NCBI RefSeq assembly: GCF_900105185.1
Contig: NZ_FNTJ01000001.1
Coordinates: 1 to 64,000 of the forward strand
From: Pseudomonas saponiphila
GTDB lineage: Bacteria; Pseudomonadota; Gammaproteobacteria; Pseudomonadales; Pseudomonadaceae
Direction: 5' to 3'
DNA: 64,000 nt
A program made the position numbers and the translations under genes. The notes beneath the pieces were generated by a model. The model was not told the origin of the DNA, made no database searches, and was given only the letters and a program-made list of their open reading frames with translations. This document shows positions 7,888 through 15,813 of the stretch, in pieces; the first letter of the stretch is position 1, and every line of letters begins with the position of its first letter.

Positions 7888-8715
7888 TCAGGCTTTCAAC
7901 TGGCGCATGCCATCGGCCAGCAGCCAGAGGGCGCGATTTAGTCGGATGTTTTGGTCGATGCCCTGCACCGGGCGGGTTTGCTGTCGGCGCCCGTTGGCGC
8001 TGCGGCCACGCAGCCCGCCTTGGGTCAGGTTTTCTTGGGTGCGGTTGAACACGCTCCACAGGTCGGGGCGGCGGTCGTCGAAGCGGCGCGGCATCAGGAT
8101 TTGCGATTCCGTGATGGGCGCGGGCTTGTCGGGGTCGTCGTACTTGAGGGCGAGCGCGGCGCGGGCGAACACTTCGGATTCGCCATCGTCCAAGGTGATG
8201 CCGCGCATGGCATCGCGCGATTCCTTCACCCGATCGAAACCGCTCAAGACTTCGTAAGCCCCCTCAATGACCAGACCGGCCACGTCGCCTTTATGGGGCA
8301 CTCGCACATCGGCCACGGTGTTGCCGCAGACAAGGCCATTGCTGCACACGAACCGGAACATTCCGGCCAGCATCTGATAGCTGCTGGTGCCGTCGTGCGA
8401 GTTCAGCAGCACGATTTCGTTGGCCTCCGCGCCGTTGATCTGGCTGGCATGGCGCAAGCGAATCATGTGTTTGGTGTGCTCGCGCTTGCCTTCGTCGCGC
8501 ACGCGGGTTTGCGTCACCATGAAAGGCTGGAAGCCTTCTTTGCGAAGCTCGGTCAGCACGGCGGCGGTGGGGATATAGGCGTACCGCTGCGAACGGCTCT
8601 CGTGCGGGGCATCCGCGAAGATGGACGGGGCCACGCGGTGAATCTGGTCGTCGGACAGCGGGTAATCGCTGCGCAGCGAGGGGGAGCGGAAAGCGAAACG
8701 GGATGCGAGTTGCAT
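7888..8715 (-). CDS. DUF932 domain protein
   Basis: A 275-residue protein of the DUF932 family, conserved in ICEs and plasmids and of unknown biochemical role. Visible family segments are YAYIPTAAVLTELRKEGFQPFMVTQTRVRD, HTKHMIRLRH, EIVLLNSHDGTSSYQMLAGMFRFVCSNGLVCG and SRDAMRGITL. Start at ATG 8715 (MQLASRFAF) with AGGAGA upstream. It lies 80 bp upstream of parB on the same strand and is probably co-transcribed with it. Confidence 0.8.
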   Translation of the reverse strand: MQLASRFAFRSPSLRSDYPLSDDQIHRVAPSIFADAPHESRSQRYAYIPTAAVLTELRKEGFQPFMVTQTRVRDEGKREHTKHMIRLRHASQINGAEANEIVLLNSHDGTSSYQMLAGMFRFVCSNGLVCGNTVADVRVPHKGDVAGLVIEGAYEVLSGFDRVKESRDAMRGITLDDGESEVFARAALALKYDDPDKPAPITESQILMPRRFDDRRPDLWSVFNRTQENLTQGGLRGRSANGRRQQTRPVQGIDQNIRLNRALWLLADGMRQLKA

Positions 8716-9056
8716 GGTCTTTCTCCTGACAAAAGAGGTTTGCTGTTCACACCGCACACCGGATTTCTAGATTCGGAGCCCAGCCTTTCGGCTGTTTGGT
8801 GCGGTCGGCACGAGGAACCCGGTTGGCCCTGTTGCCACCGTCTTTCCTGAGTTCATCGCCCGCGCCCAAAGGAGCGCGCGGACGGGGGCCGTCAAGGAGC
8901 CAAGCGCAGGGTTGGTGCGGCCCGCAGGCGCAGCCGAGGACACGGCCCTGCGCGCCTTGACGGCACACGGTCGCGGGCTACGGTCGCGGGTAAGGTGATG
9001 AAGTCAGGGGAGACGGCTGGACAAGGCAACGGCCATCCCTTTGTGCTGACCGCACG
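8716..9056. other. Non-coding region with a long inverted repeat (8888-8964)
   Basis: No gene is supported. GCCGTCAAGG followed by GCGCAGGG (8888-8911) is complementary to CCCTGCGC and CCTTGACGGC (8946-8964), forming a large interrupted stem with a GC-rich loop. The DUF932-parB promoter must lie in the left part, but I could not pick out a convincing -35/-10 pair. Confidence 0.45.
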
Positions 9057-9190
9057 CAAGCGAAGCGCGCAGGCCCGAAGCTGGAAGCCGGGCCGTAGGC
9101 GTCAGCGATGCGGAAGGCTGGCGAAGCCAGTCCCGCCAGGGATGAGCGACTAGCGAACCTGGAGCAGCGCGATCCGCGAAGCGGAGACGC
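9057..9190 (+). repeat. ICE intergenic structured element, copy 2
   Basis: Begins CAAGCGAAGCGCGCAG, then the perfect hairpin GGCCCG-aagctggaag-CCGGGCC, then GTAGGCGTCAGCGATGCGGAAG and a second hairpin GCTGGCGAAGCCAG. It sits directly upstream of the RloC-like nuclease gene and ends near the GC-to-AT composition change. Confidence 0.5.
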
Positions 9191-9260
9191 AAGAGGACTC
9201 TTCGTTTACCATTTGTTTCGCAAGCAAATGATGGGAAAGCAAGAACACGGAGATATAGAG

Positions 9261-11564
9261 ATGATTGTCTGCATCAACCGCCTCAAACAGTTCGGAATCT
9301 TCAGCGACTTCAATGGAACGAAGATCCAAAAGTTCGGCCGGTACAACCTGGTCTATGGTTGGAATGGAACAGGCAAGTCAACGTTATCGAATCTATTCTC
9401 TTGCTTTGAGCTTCGCTCGATGGTTCCCCGCTTCAGCACGGGCCAATTTTCAGTAGTTCTGGAGGATGGCTCAACGATCACGGAATCCACACTCCACTCA
9501 TCCCAATTGAATATTCATGTTTTCAATCAACGCTTCGTGCATGAGAACATTGATTGGGACAAATCCGTAAAGAGCATCCTTCTTATTGCGAAAGAGAAGA
9601 TTGATGACTTGCAGAAGCTGGAGAAGCTGAAGAGCGAGCTTCAGTCGAAAAAGAAGGCTCACGACGACAAGCAAAGCGATATCAAGAAGCAGCGTGAGGC
9701 ATTAGAGAAGTTCCTGACCAATGCTGCCAAGAAAATGAAGCTTGGACTTCAGGCGATTGATACGAGCGACAGTTATTACTTGAATTACGACCGCCGCAAG
9801 CTCTTCAACTTCATACAGAATAACGGCGAGACAATTATCAAGGCGGAGTCGGTTCTTCCAGATGAGAGGGTTATCGACCTTACGAATGCCGCCAAGCCAG
9901 ATCAGCTTCCAAGCATTGCTTTCGCCTCAACGGCCATTGAGCCGGACTACTTTAAGAAAGCGGCGGGCCGCATCAGAGATTTGATTGGGACTACGGCGGT
10001 CAATCAAGCAATCCAGCGGCTGACCGATAACCCGGAAATCCGCGAATGGGTTCAAGCAGGCTTGGAAATCCATAAAAACCACGACTCGCAATCCTGCGAG
10101 TTCTGCGGCTCTCCGTTCGCCCAGCTTCGTGCCGAGGCGCTTGCTGCCCACTTCAGCAAGGAGTTCACGGAGTTTCAGAGCCGACTTCAGAACGCGGCGA
10201 CATGGATTGAATCTCAAGGCGCTCCAGCTAATCAGTTTCCCGCATCGACCGAGTTTTATAAAGAACTATCGGCCGAGGCAGAGAAGCTTCAAAAGGACTA
10301 CGCAACTGCTGCTGAAAAGATCGACCAGCAAATCGACGCCTGGCGGGAAGCCCTGAAGGCCAAGATCACAGACCCTGGGAAGACAGACATTCAGATCTCG
10401 GATGTGGTTGAAGACGATGTCACCAATTTCAATGACATCCTGAAATCGATTGTTGCTCTCGTTGGAAAGCACAACAATAAGACTTCAAATTTCAAATCTG
10501 AGACCTCAAAAAGCAAGGTGGCACTGGAGCTTCACTTTGCTGCGGCTGAGGTGCAAGAGTTTGACTATGCTGGAAGTGAGAAGAAGTGCAATGACCTTGA
10601 GTCAGAAGCAAAGAACGACCATAAGGAAATTGAAAAAATTAGTCTAGAGGTCGGAGCCATAGAAGCGGCGCTCTCGAATGAAACGGTCGGGGCAAAGGAG
10701 TTCAATGACATCCTGCATCGCTTCATTGGCCGCTCTGAGCTTTGCCTGAACTTCAATCAGAAGAAGAAAGGCTATGAGATCATCAGAAACGGGGTTGGTG
10801 AGCACGATGGGAATTTGAGCGAAGGTGAGAAAACTGCGATTGCATTTGTCTATTTCATCACGAAGCTCAAAGAAAATGGAAATAACATCAAGGATACGAT
10901 CGTCGTCGTTGACGATCCGGTCTCAAGCTTTGATTCTAATCACTTGTTTCACGCCTACTCGTTTTTGAGAACGCAATGCACTGAAGCCAAGCAACTTTTT
11001 GTGCTGACTCACAACTTCACTTACTTTAAGCTAGTGAGAGACTGGTTCACTGGCACCAATAGGAATCGAGTCAAAAAAGGCAACGCCGAGAATTGCTTCT
11101 TTTATCGCCTGGATGCGCCACCTGGCTCCCCTCGTCACTCCCTACTTGTGGATGCCGACGACTCACTCAAGAACTACGGTTCCGAGTACCACTATATCTT
11201 CAAGAAGCTCTACGAATATAGGGCGCACACAACACTCAATCGAGATGAGGCGTTCTTGACCGCCAACCTCGCCCGAAAGCTTGTTGAATCGTTTTTCACC
11301 TTCAAATATCCAAGGCGTCGAAGCGACATTAGTCAATTGATGGAGGCTGGCCTAAAAGATTGCACCATCACGACACCAGAGCTTAAAGAAAAAATCTACC
11401 GCTTTATCAATAAGTATTCACATAGCGACGTTATTGAGATAACAGAGGAATCCGCAGAAAACTTGGCAGGCGAAAGCCACAGCGTCATCGGGAACATCTT
11501 CCAGTGGCTGGAAGAGGTGGACAAGAAACATTACGACGAGATGATTCAGGTTGCGACGGCCTGA
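9261..11564 (+). CDS. RloC/PrrC-like ATPase-coupled anticodon nuclease (AAA_13 family)
   Basis: A 767-residue ABC/Rad50-type ATPase with a C-terminal RNase-like domain. Walker A is GWNGTGKST (residues 33-41); two coiled-coil stretches flank a CxxC (C279, C282) resembling a zinc hook; the signature LSEGEK is near residue 520; Walker B VVVDDPVSSFD is near 551; LFVLTHN is the H-loop. The C-terminal part carries R672-x3-E676 and RFINKYSH (R714, H721), matching the Arg-Glu-His triad of PrrC-type anticodon nucleases and a HEPN Rx6H motif. Start at ATG 9261 (GGAG upstream); the frame continues upstream but reads through the structured repeat. It is clearly more AT-rich than its neighbours, so a later cargo. 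Likely anti-phage tRNase; the substrate is not known from sequence. Confidence 0.75.
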   Translation: MIVCINRLKQFGIFSDFNGTKIQKFGRYNLVYGWNGTGKSTLSNLFSCFELRSMVPRFSTGQFSVVLEDGSTITESTLHSSQLNIHVFNQRFVHENIDWDKSVKSILLIAKEKIDDLQKLEKLKSELQSKKKAHDDKQSDIKKQREALEKFLTNAAKKMKLGLQAIDTSDSYYLNYDRRKLFNFIQNNGETIIKAESVLPDERVIDLTNAAKPDQLPSIAFASTAIEPDYFKKAAGRIRDLIGTTAVNQAIQRLTDNPEIREWVQAGLEIHKNHDSQSCEFCGSPFAQLRAEALAAHFSKEFTEFQSRLQNAATWIESQGAPANQFPASTEFYKELSAEAEKLQKDYATAAEKIDQQIDAWREALKAKITDPGKTDIQISDVVEDDVTNFNDILKSIVALVGKHNNKTSNFKSETSKSKVALELHFAAAEVQEFDYAGSEKKCNDLESEAKNDHKEIEKISLEVGAIEAALSNETVGAKEFNDILHRFIGRSELCLNFNQKKKGYEIIRNGVGEHDGNLSEGEKTAIAFVYFITKLKENGNNIKDTIVVVDDPVSSFDSNHLFHAYSFLRTQCTEAKQLFVLTHNFTYFKLVRDWFTGTNRNRVKKGNAENCFFYRLDAPPGSPRHSLLVDADDSLKNYGSEYHYIFKKLYEYRAHTTLNRDEAFLTANLARKLVESFFTFKYPRRRSDISQLMEAGLKDCTITTPELKEKIYRFINKYSHSDVIEITEESAENLAGESHSVIGNIFQWLEEVDKKHYDEMIQVATA

Positions 11565-11605
11565 GCATCAGGCCGCGAGGGCCATAGCTATGCCACCAGG
11601 CGCAG

Positions 11606-11628
11606 CAAAAAGGGGCCGAAGCCCCTTG
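11606..11628 (-). terminator. Intrinsic terminator of radC
   Basis: AAGGGGC and GCCCCTT form a tight stem with a CGAA-type loop, and on the minus strand the stem is followed by TTTTTGC. It sits just past the radC stop at 11631 and may also end the rightward nuclease transcript. Confidence 0.75.
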
Positions 11629-11630
11629 GG

Positions 11631-12140
11631 CTAGATCAGCCCATGCTCGGCGAACGATGCCGTTTCGTTGCCCGCAACGATGATGTGATCGAGCACGCGC
11701 ACGTCCACCAGACCCAACGCTTCCTTGAGCCGCTGGGTCAGCGCCCGGTCAGCCGCGCTCGGCTCGGGGTTTCCGCTCGGATGGTTGTGCGAAACGACGA
11801 CCGCCGCCGCATTGAGCCGCAGCGCCTCCTTGACCACTTCGCGCGGATACACCGACGCACCGTCAATAGTGCCGTGGAACATCTCCCTGTATTCGATCAG
11901 ACGATGGCGCGTATCCATGAACAGCACTACGAACACCTCATGCTCGAAGCTGGCCAACTTTGTACGCAAGTATTCCTTGACCGCCGCCGGCGAAGTGAAC
12001 TCTGCTCCGCGCCGCATTTTCCGGTCAATGACCTGGCGCGCAGCTTCCAGAATGTCGTCGGCCGATGCCGGTAGATAGCGCCCGTGCGCGTCGCGCACCA
12101 GCAGACAGGAATCGAACGAGGGAAAGGACAGTTGCGACAT
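11631..12140 (-). CDS. radC: RadC-family JAB/MPN domain protein
   Basis: A 169-residue RadC-type protein. The JAMM metal-binding pattern is present: Glu in YREMFHGTIDGA, then VVVSHNHPSGNPEPSAADRALTQ (HxHxxG followed by Asp). Start at ATG 12140 with GGAG upstream. RadC-like proteins are a constant feature of mobile elements of this family; despite the name, a role in DNA repair is not established. The HTH-bearing N-terminal part of chromosomal RadC is missing, as usual for the ICE form. Confidence 0.85.
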   Translation of the reverse strand: MSQLSFPSFDSCLLVRDAHGRYLPASADDILEAARQVIDRKMRRGAEFTSPAAVKEYLRTKLASFEHEVFVVLFMDTRHRLIEYREMFHGTIDGASVYPREVVKEALRLNAAAVVVSHNHPSGNPEPSAADRALTQRLKEALGLVDVRVLDHIIVAGNETASFAEHGLI

Positions 12141-12340
12141 GATCGTGCTCCGGTTGCTCGGGCGGAATTGCCCGGAACCGGCGGCAGCACTGCGCAGCGC
12201 AAGCAGTCAGGGGTCGCAGACGGCCGCCAGGACGCAAGCGCGCATGGCGCGCGCCGCCCTTGACGGCGAGAACGCCGTGATACGGTGAAGGGAACAGCAA
12301 GACCGCCCACACCCGCCCACTGCACAGAGTCGATTTTTGG
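12141..12340. other. radC upstream region, no gene seen
   Basis: GC-rich non-coding DNA between radC and structured element copy 3. It contains CCGCCCTTGACGGCG (around 12256-12270) and a GGCGCGCGCC palindrome. The CCTTGACGGC word is shared with the 8946-8964 arm, suggesting a common element or processing structure. Confidence 0.35.
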
Positions 12341-12470
12341 CAAGCGGAGCGCGCAGGCCCGGATCAACGAGCCGGGACGGAGGCGTCAGTGATGGAAGCC
12401 CGACAGGGGCGAGACTCGCGCAGCGAAGCTCGATGCGCAGCACGACAGCGCGACGGCGGCACGCCGGGAC
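12341..12470 (+). repeat. ICE intergenic structured element, copy 3
   Basis: Begins CAAGCGGAGCGCGCAG, then a hairpin CCCGG-atcaacgag-CCGGG, then GGAGGCGTCAGTGATGGAAGCC and a second hairpin around CCCGACAGGGG. Further downstream GACTCGCGCAGCGAAGCTCG forms another imperfect stem. It lies about 20 bp beyond the stop of the leftward nuclease gene. Confidence 0.5.
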
Positions 12471-12491
12471 GCCCGACTGCTTGGGACAGGA

Positions 12492-13556
12492 CTACTCGTT
12501 GTCCGTCTTGCGCTGCTCGATTTGCAACTGCGCCCGTTGCGTTGCCTGTTGCAGCCGCTCCACCAGCACGCCCCTCGGCGGCAAGGCGGTCAGATACTCG
12601 GCAACGTGGATGCCGGACTTGTCCAGCTCCAGCAATTCGATCTGCTCGCGCTTCTTGCCGGTGCAAAGGATGATCCCGAGCGGCGAGGCTTCCTCCGGCT
12701 CCCGTTCGTGCTTGTCTAGCCACCGAAGGTAAAGCTCCATCTGCCCTTTGTAGGCCGCCTTGAAGTCACCTACCTTCAACTCCACCGCAACCAGCCGCCG
12801 CAGCTTGCGGTTGTAGAACAGAAGGTCAAGGTGGAAATCCTCGTCGTCGATCGGAATGCGCTTCTGCCGGGCGACGAATGAGAAGCCCGCGCCCAGCTCC
12901 AGCAGGAAGGACTCCATTTCACGGATGATCGCCGCTTCCAAGTCGCCTTCCTGCCAAGTGTCCCGCAGGCCCAGGAAGTCGAGGATGTACGGGTCGCGCA
13001 TGACCAGGGCCGGCGACATGCGCTGCGCATCGCGCAGGGTCGCCAACTCCTGCGCTATGGTTTCTTCCGGCTTTTGGGAAAGCGCCGTGCGCTCGTACAG
13101 CATCGAGTCGATACGCTCGCGCAGCGTCCGCACGCTCCAGCGTTGGGTGCTGGCCATCTGTGCGTAGTAGTCCCGCTGGAGCGGGTCTTTCAGCGGCATC
13201 AGGGCGATGAAGTGCGTCCAGCTCAATTCTCGTATCAGTGATACGAGAATTCGCTCGTCGGGGAAGGTGGCGGCGAACTGCACCATGCGGCGCAAGTTCT
13301 GCTCTGCAAAGCTGCTGCCGTACTCCTCCACCAACTGCGCAGCCAAGGTGGGCAGAACTTCCTTGCCGTAGGCGCCCCGGCGCCTGTCCAAGACCTGCGT
13401 GTGGATGCGTTGGCCGATGCGCCAGTAGAGCATCGTAAGCTCGCTATTCACCGTCGAGGCGGCGCGCAAGCGCGCCGCCTCGATCAGTGCCCGAATGTCG
13501 CCCAGCAGCGCCGCGGGCGCTGCGAGCGATGCTGCTGATGGCCGGCGCCCGTTCAT
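12492..13556 (-). CDS. PDDEXK nuclease domain protein (DUF1016/YhcG family)
   Basis: A 354-residue DUF1016 protein. The N-terminal DUF1016_N helical domain (residues about 15-170: LYWRIGQRIHTQVL, YGKEVLPTLAAQLVEEYG, FSEQNL-type SFAEQNLRRMVQFAATFPD, LSWTHFIALMPL) is followed by a PDDEXK nuclease fold (DFHLDLLFYNRKLRRLVAVELKVGDFKAAYKGQMELYLRWLD) with the D...ExK catalytic signature. Start at ATG 13556 overlaps the integrase stop (ATGA), so the two are translationally coupled. The role is unknown; proposed roles include recombination processing or defence. The frame stays open upstream but that part is antisense-like shadow of the integrase. Confidence 0.85.
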   Translation of the reverse strand: MNGRRPSAASLAAPAALLGDIRALIEAARLRAASTVNSELTMLYWRIGQRIHTQVLDRRRGAYGKEVLPTLAAQLVEEYGSSFAEQNLRRMVQFAATFPDERILVSLIRELSWTHFIALMPLKDPLQRDYYAQMASTQRWSVRTLRERIDSMLYERTALSQKPEETIAQELATLRDAQRMSPALVMRDPYILDFLGLRDTWQEGDLEAAIIREMESFLLELGAGFSFVARQKRIPIDDEDFHLDLLFYNRKLRRLVAVELKVGDFKAAYKGQMELYLRWLDKHEREPEEASPLGIILCTGKKREQIELLELDKSGIHVAEYLTALPPRGVLVERLQQATQRAQLQIEQRKTDNE

Positions 13557-14752
13557 GCCACCGCCTCCGCAAGCTGCCGCGCGCCCGTGATGGCTTGGCG
13601 GCGGCTGGCCACCAGCTCGGCCGCCTCGCGCACCGGCTTGTCCTCGGTGTGGACGTAGTGCATGAACATCGCCACGGTCTTGTGGCCCGTCAGCTTCATT
13701 CCCACTTTGGTCGGCACACCGGAATTGGCAATGTCGGTGGTCGAGCGATGACGGATGCCGTGCGTGCCTACGTGCGGCACGCTGGCGGCCTTGAGCGTCC
13801 GGCACCAGCCGCCATAGTGCTCGCCAAAGGTCAGGTGCTTGGCCGGGTCGTTCGGCGACGGCAGGACGTAAGGGCAGCCTTCCAGACGCGGCGCCGTCGA
13901 AAGCAGCCGATAGGCTTCCTCGCTCATGGGCTTGGAAATGCCGCCAACCTTGCTGTCGGGCCACACCACGCGCCGGTTCTCGAAGTCCAGCCAGCTCCAT
14001 TCGAGCGGGCAGATTTCGGAGCGCCGCGCCGCAAACTCGAATTGCAGCCGGATCGCCAACGGGATGACGTAGTTCTCCAGCCCCTCCGCCTCCAGTTTCT
14101 CCAACTGGCGGAAGATCCGCACCATTTCCTCGTCCACGATGAGCCGGGTTTCCTTGCCCGGCGGGTACATCGGGACGTGGCGGCACGGATTCGTGCCGTC
14201 CGGGCGGAAGCCCCAGACTTCGGCCAAGTTGAACATCTTGCGCAGCACGCCGAAGGTCTTGTTGGCCTCGGTCGGCTTGTAGGCCAGCTTTTCCATGAGC
14301 CCCGCAATGTCGGGCCGCTTCACGTCATGCACCTTCTTGCGGCCCAGCAGCGGGATGATGTTGCGGTCGATGACGCCCTGGTAGCCGTCCTGCGTGCTGA
14401 CCTTGTTGCGCTTCTTGGAGTAGTCCTCCATGAACTTTTTGCACAACTCGGCCATCGTGGGCGCCTTGCGCGCCTCGGCCTTGGCACCGCCGGGATCACC
14501 ACCCCGGCGAACCTCGGCCAGCCAGTCCTGCGCTTTGACCCGCGCCTGTTCGACGGTTAGCTCCCCGTAGAGTCCCAGCGAGGGCTTGCGGGGCTGGCCA
14601 GAGTTCGTGCGGTACTGGAGCATGAACACCCGGCGTCCCGTCGAGGTAATCTTGCAAAGGAAGCCGGGCACGACGGTATCCCGTAGTTCGATGTCCTTCG
14701 CCTGGGGTTGCGCCGACTCTACGGCGGTCTTGGTGAGCTTGATCTTTGCCAT
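13553..14752 (-). CDS. int: Site-specific tyrosine recombinase (ICE integrase)
   Basis: A 399-residue P4/Tn4371-type integrase that mediates integration and excision of the element. The N-terminal DUF4102 arm-binding domain (LTKTAVESAQPQAKDIELRDTVVPGF) is followed by a SAM-like core-binding domain and the catalytic domain with R243 (AARRSEI), H331-x2-R334 (HGIRHRS), H357 (GHKT) and Y366 (MHYVH), so all catalytic residues are present. Start at ATG 14752 with AAGGAG upstream. It is the outermost ICE gene on this side and runs inward, immediately next to the proposed end of the element. Confidence 0.92.
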   Translation of the reverse strand: MAKIKLTKTAVESAQPQAKDIELRDTVVPGFLCKITSTGRRVFMLQYRTNSGQPRKPSLGLYGELTVEQARVKAQDWLAEVRRGGDPGGAKAEARKAPTMAELCKKFMEDYSKKRNKVSTQDGYQGVIDRNIIPLLGRKKVHDVKRPDIAGLMEKLAYKPTEANKTFGVLRKMFNLAEVWGFRPDGTNPCRHVPMYPPGKETRLIVDEEMVRIFRQLEKLEAEGLENYVIPLAIRLQFEFAARRSEICPLEWSWLDFENRRVVWPDSKVGGISKPMSEEAYRLLSTAPRLEGCPYVLPSPNDPAKHLTFGEHYGGWCRTLKAASVPHVGTHGIRHRSTTDIANSGVPTKVGMKLTGHKTVAMFMHYVHTEDKPVREAAELVASRRQAITGARQLAEAVA

Positions 14753-14927
14753 GATGACTCCTTGGAACGACCCGGATTCCAGGAGCCAGATAGGAGCGGC
14801 GCGAGGGAGAACCGGGTCAAGTTTCAGAAAGCACCGGCATATGATGGAAGCGCGTAAGCTATTGATAAACCTGCTGTATCGGGCTACGTCGCAGTCCAGC
14901 GAACTACCGGGCTGGAGTCATCGTGAA

Positions 14928-14935
14928 ACAAAAAA
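14928..14935 (-). other. Candidate ICE attachment site (right end)
   Basis: On the minus strand this reads TTTTTTGT. I recall that Tn4371-family elements insert at 8-bp sites of the form TTTTTYRT, which this fits. It lies between the integrase gene (start 14752) and the core EVE gene (stop 14987), inside what looks like the T tract of that gene's terminator. The partner copy would be beyond the left edge. Confidence 0.45.
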
Positions 14936-14986
14936 GCCCTCACTGCCGCCGCAGCCCGGGTCGGGCCCCGGCGACGAGCAGGATGC

Positions 14987-15436
14987 TCAGAGCAGGGCGA
15001 GGACGGCAGCCCATTGTTCGGCGGTGACTGGCATCACCGACAAGCGGCTGCCCTTTTGCACCAGGGGCATTTCGGCGAGCGCGGTCTGCTGCTTGAGGAA
15101 GTCCAGGCGCAGGACCTTGTCGAAAGTTCGCACGTGGGCCACGTCGATTGCGCTCCAGGCATTTTTTTCGGCGCTGGCCTTGGGGTCGAAGTAGTGACTG
15201 TCCGGCTCCAGGGCGGTCGGGTCCGGGTAGGCCGCCTTGATGATCCGGCCGATACCGGCGATGCCGGGCTCCGGGCAGCTGGAGTGATAGAAAAAGAACT
15301 CGTCACCGACGGCCATGGTGCGCAGAAAATTGCGCGCCTGATAGTTGCGTACGCCATCCCAACGGGCTTGGCCAAGCTGCTGCAGGCCGAGGATCGAGAG
15401 TTCGTCCGGCTCGGATTTCATCAGCCAATAGGCCAT
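14987..15436 (-). CDS. EVE domain-containing protein
   Basis: A 149-residue EVE (PUA-like) protein: MAYWLMKSEPDELSI at the N-terminus, WDGVRNYQARNFLRTMAVGDEFFFYHSS, then GIGRIIKAAYPDPTAL. EVE domains bind modified bases in RNA or DNA. It is the first core-chromosome gene to the right of the ICE; the element lies about 50 bp beyond its stop, possibly within its terminator. Full length for the family. Confidence 0.85.
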   Translation of the reverse strand: MAYWLMKSEPDELSILGLQQLGQARWDGVRNYQARNFLRTMAVGDEFFFYHSSCPEPGIAGIGRIIKAAYPDPTALEPDSHYFDPKASAEKNAWSAIDVAHVRTFDKVLRLDFLKQQTALAEMPLVQKGSRLSVMPVTAEQWAAVLALL

Positions 15437-15633
15437 GTTTCTTACCCTCCAAAGGGTGATTGGGCAGGTCGTCGGAGGATTTTATGACAAACCGACGGTC
15501 GGTTGACGCCAGCGTTTGCGTGTCGGTTCACGTTATCGCAAAATGCCGGGATTTTAAGCTTGACGCTGCTGCACGGCCTGTTATGGAAACCGTTGCTGTC
15601 ATCGTGTGTGACTTGCCCGAGGGGGGGCAATCG

Positions 15634-15780
15634 ATGAAACGCCAACCGGATTTACTATGGATTTTGGTTATTTTGTTCGGTTTGGGCGTTGTAACTACCG
15701 GTTATGCGCAAAGCTTGTGGGCCAACAAGACCGATGCTCCGATCGAGATCGCCCAACAGCCGCAACCCTTCAAGCGCTGA
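15634..15780 (+). CDS. Small single-pass membrane protein
   Basis: A 48-residue protein (MKRQPDLLWILVILFGLGVVTTGYAQSLW ... QPFKR) with one hydrophobic segment at residues 8-23. Start at ATG 15634; upstream in-frame sequence has no such character and a G-rich ribosome site (GAGGGGGGG) is adjacent. It sits between the EVE gene and the folate cyclo-ligase gene, as in other pseudomonads as I recall. No function known. Confidence 0.6.
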   Translation: MKRQPDLLWILVILFGLGVVTTGYAQSLWANKTDAPIEIAQQPQPFKR

Positions 15781-15813
15781 ACCTGCCCTGGCGTCTCTGA
15801 GCAAGCACAACGT

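Noticed and set aside
6296..8257. A 653-codon open frame antisense to parB
   Set aside because: It mirrors the parB and DUF932 genes, which have family motifs, start sites and ribosome sites; long antisense frames are common at this GC content.
8747..8968. A 73-codon minus-strand protein upstream of DUF932
   Set aside because: It covers the long inverted repeat and shows no conserved features or ribosome site.
12492..14186. A longer reading of the DUF1016 gene, starting at 14186
   Set aside because: The upstream 210 codons are antisense shadow of the integrase, low in complexity; homology begins at ATG 13556, which overlaps the integrase stop.
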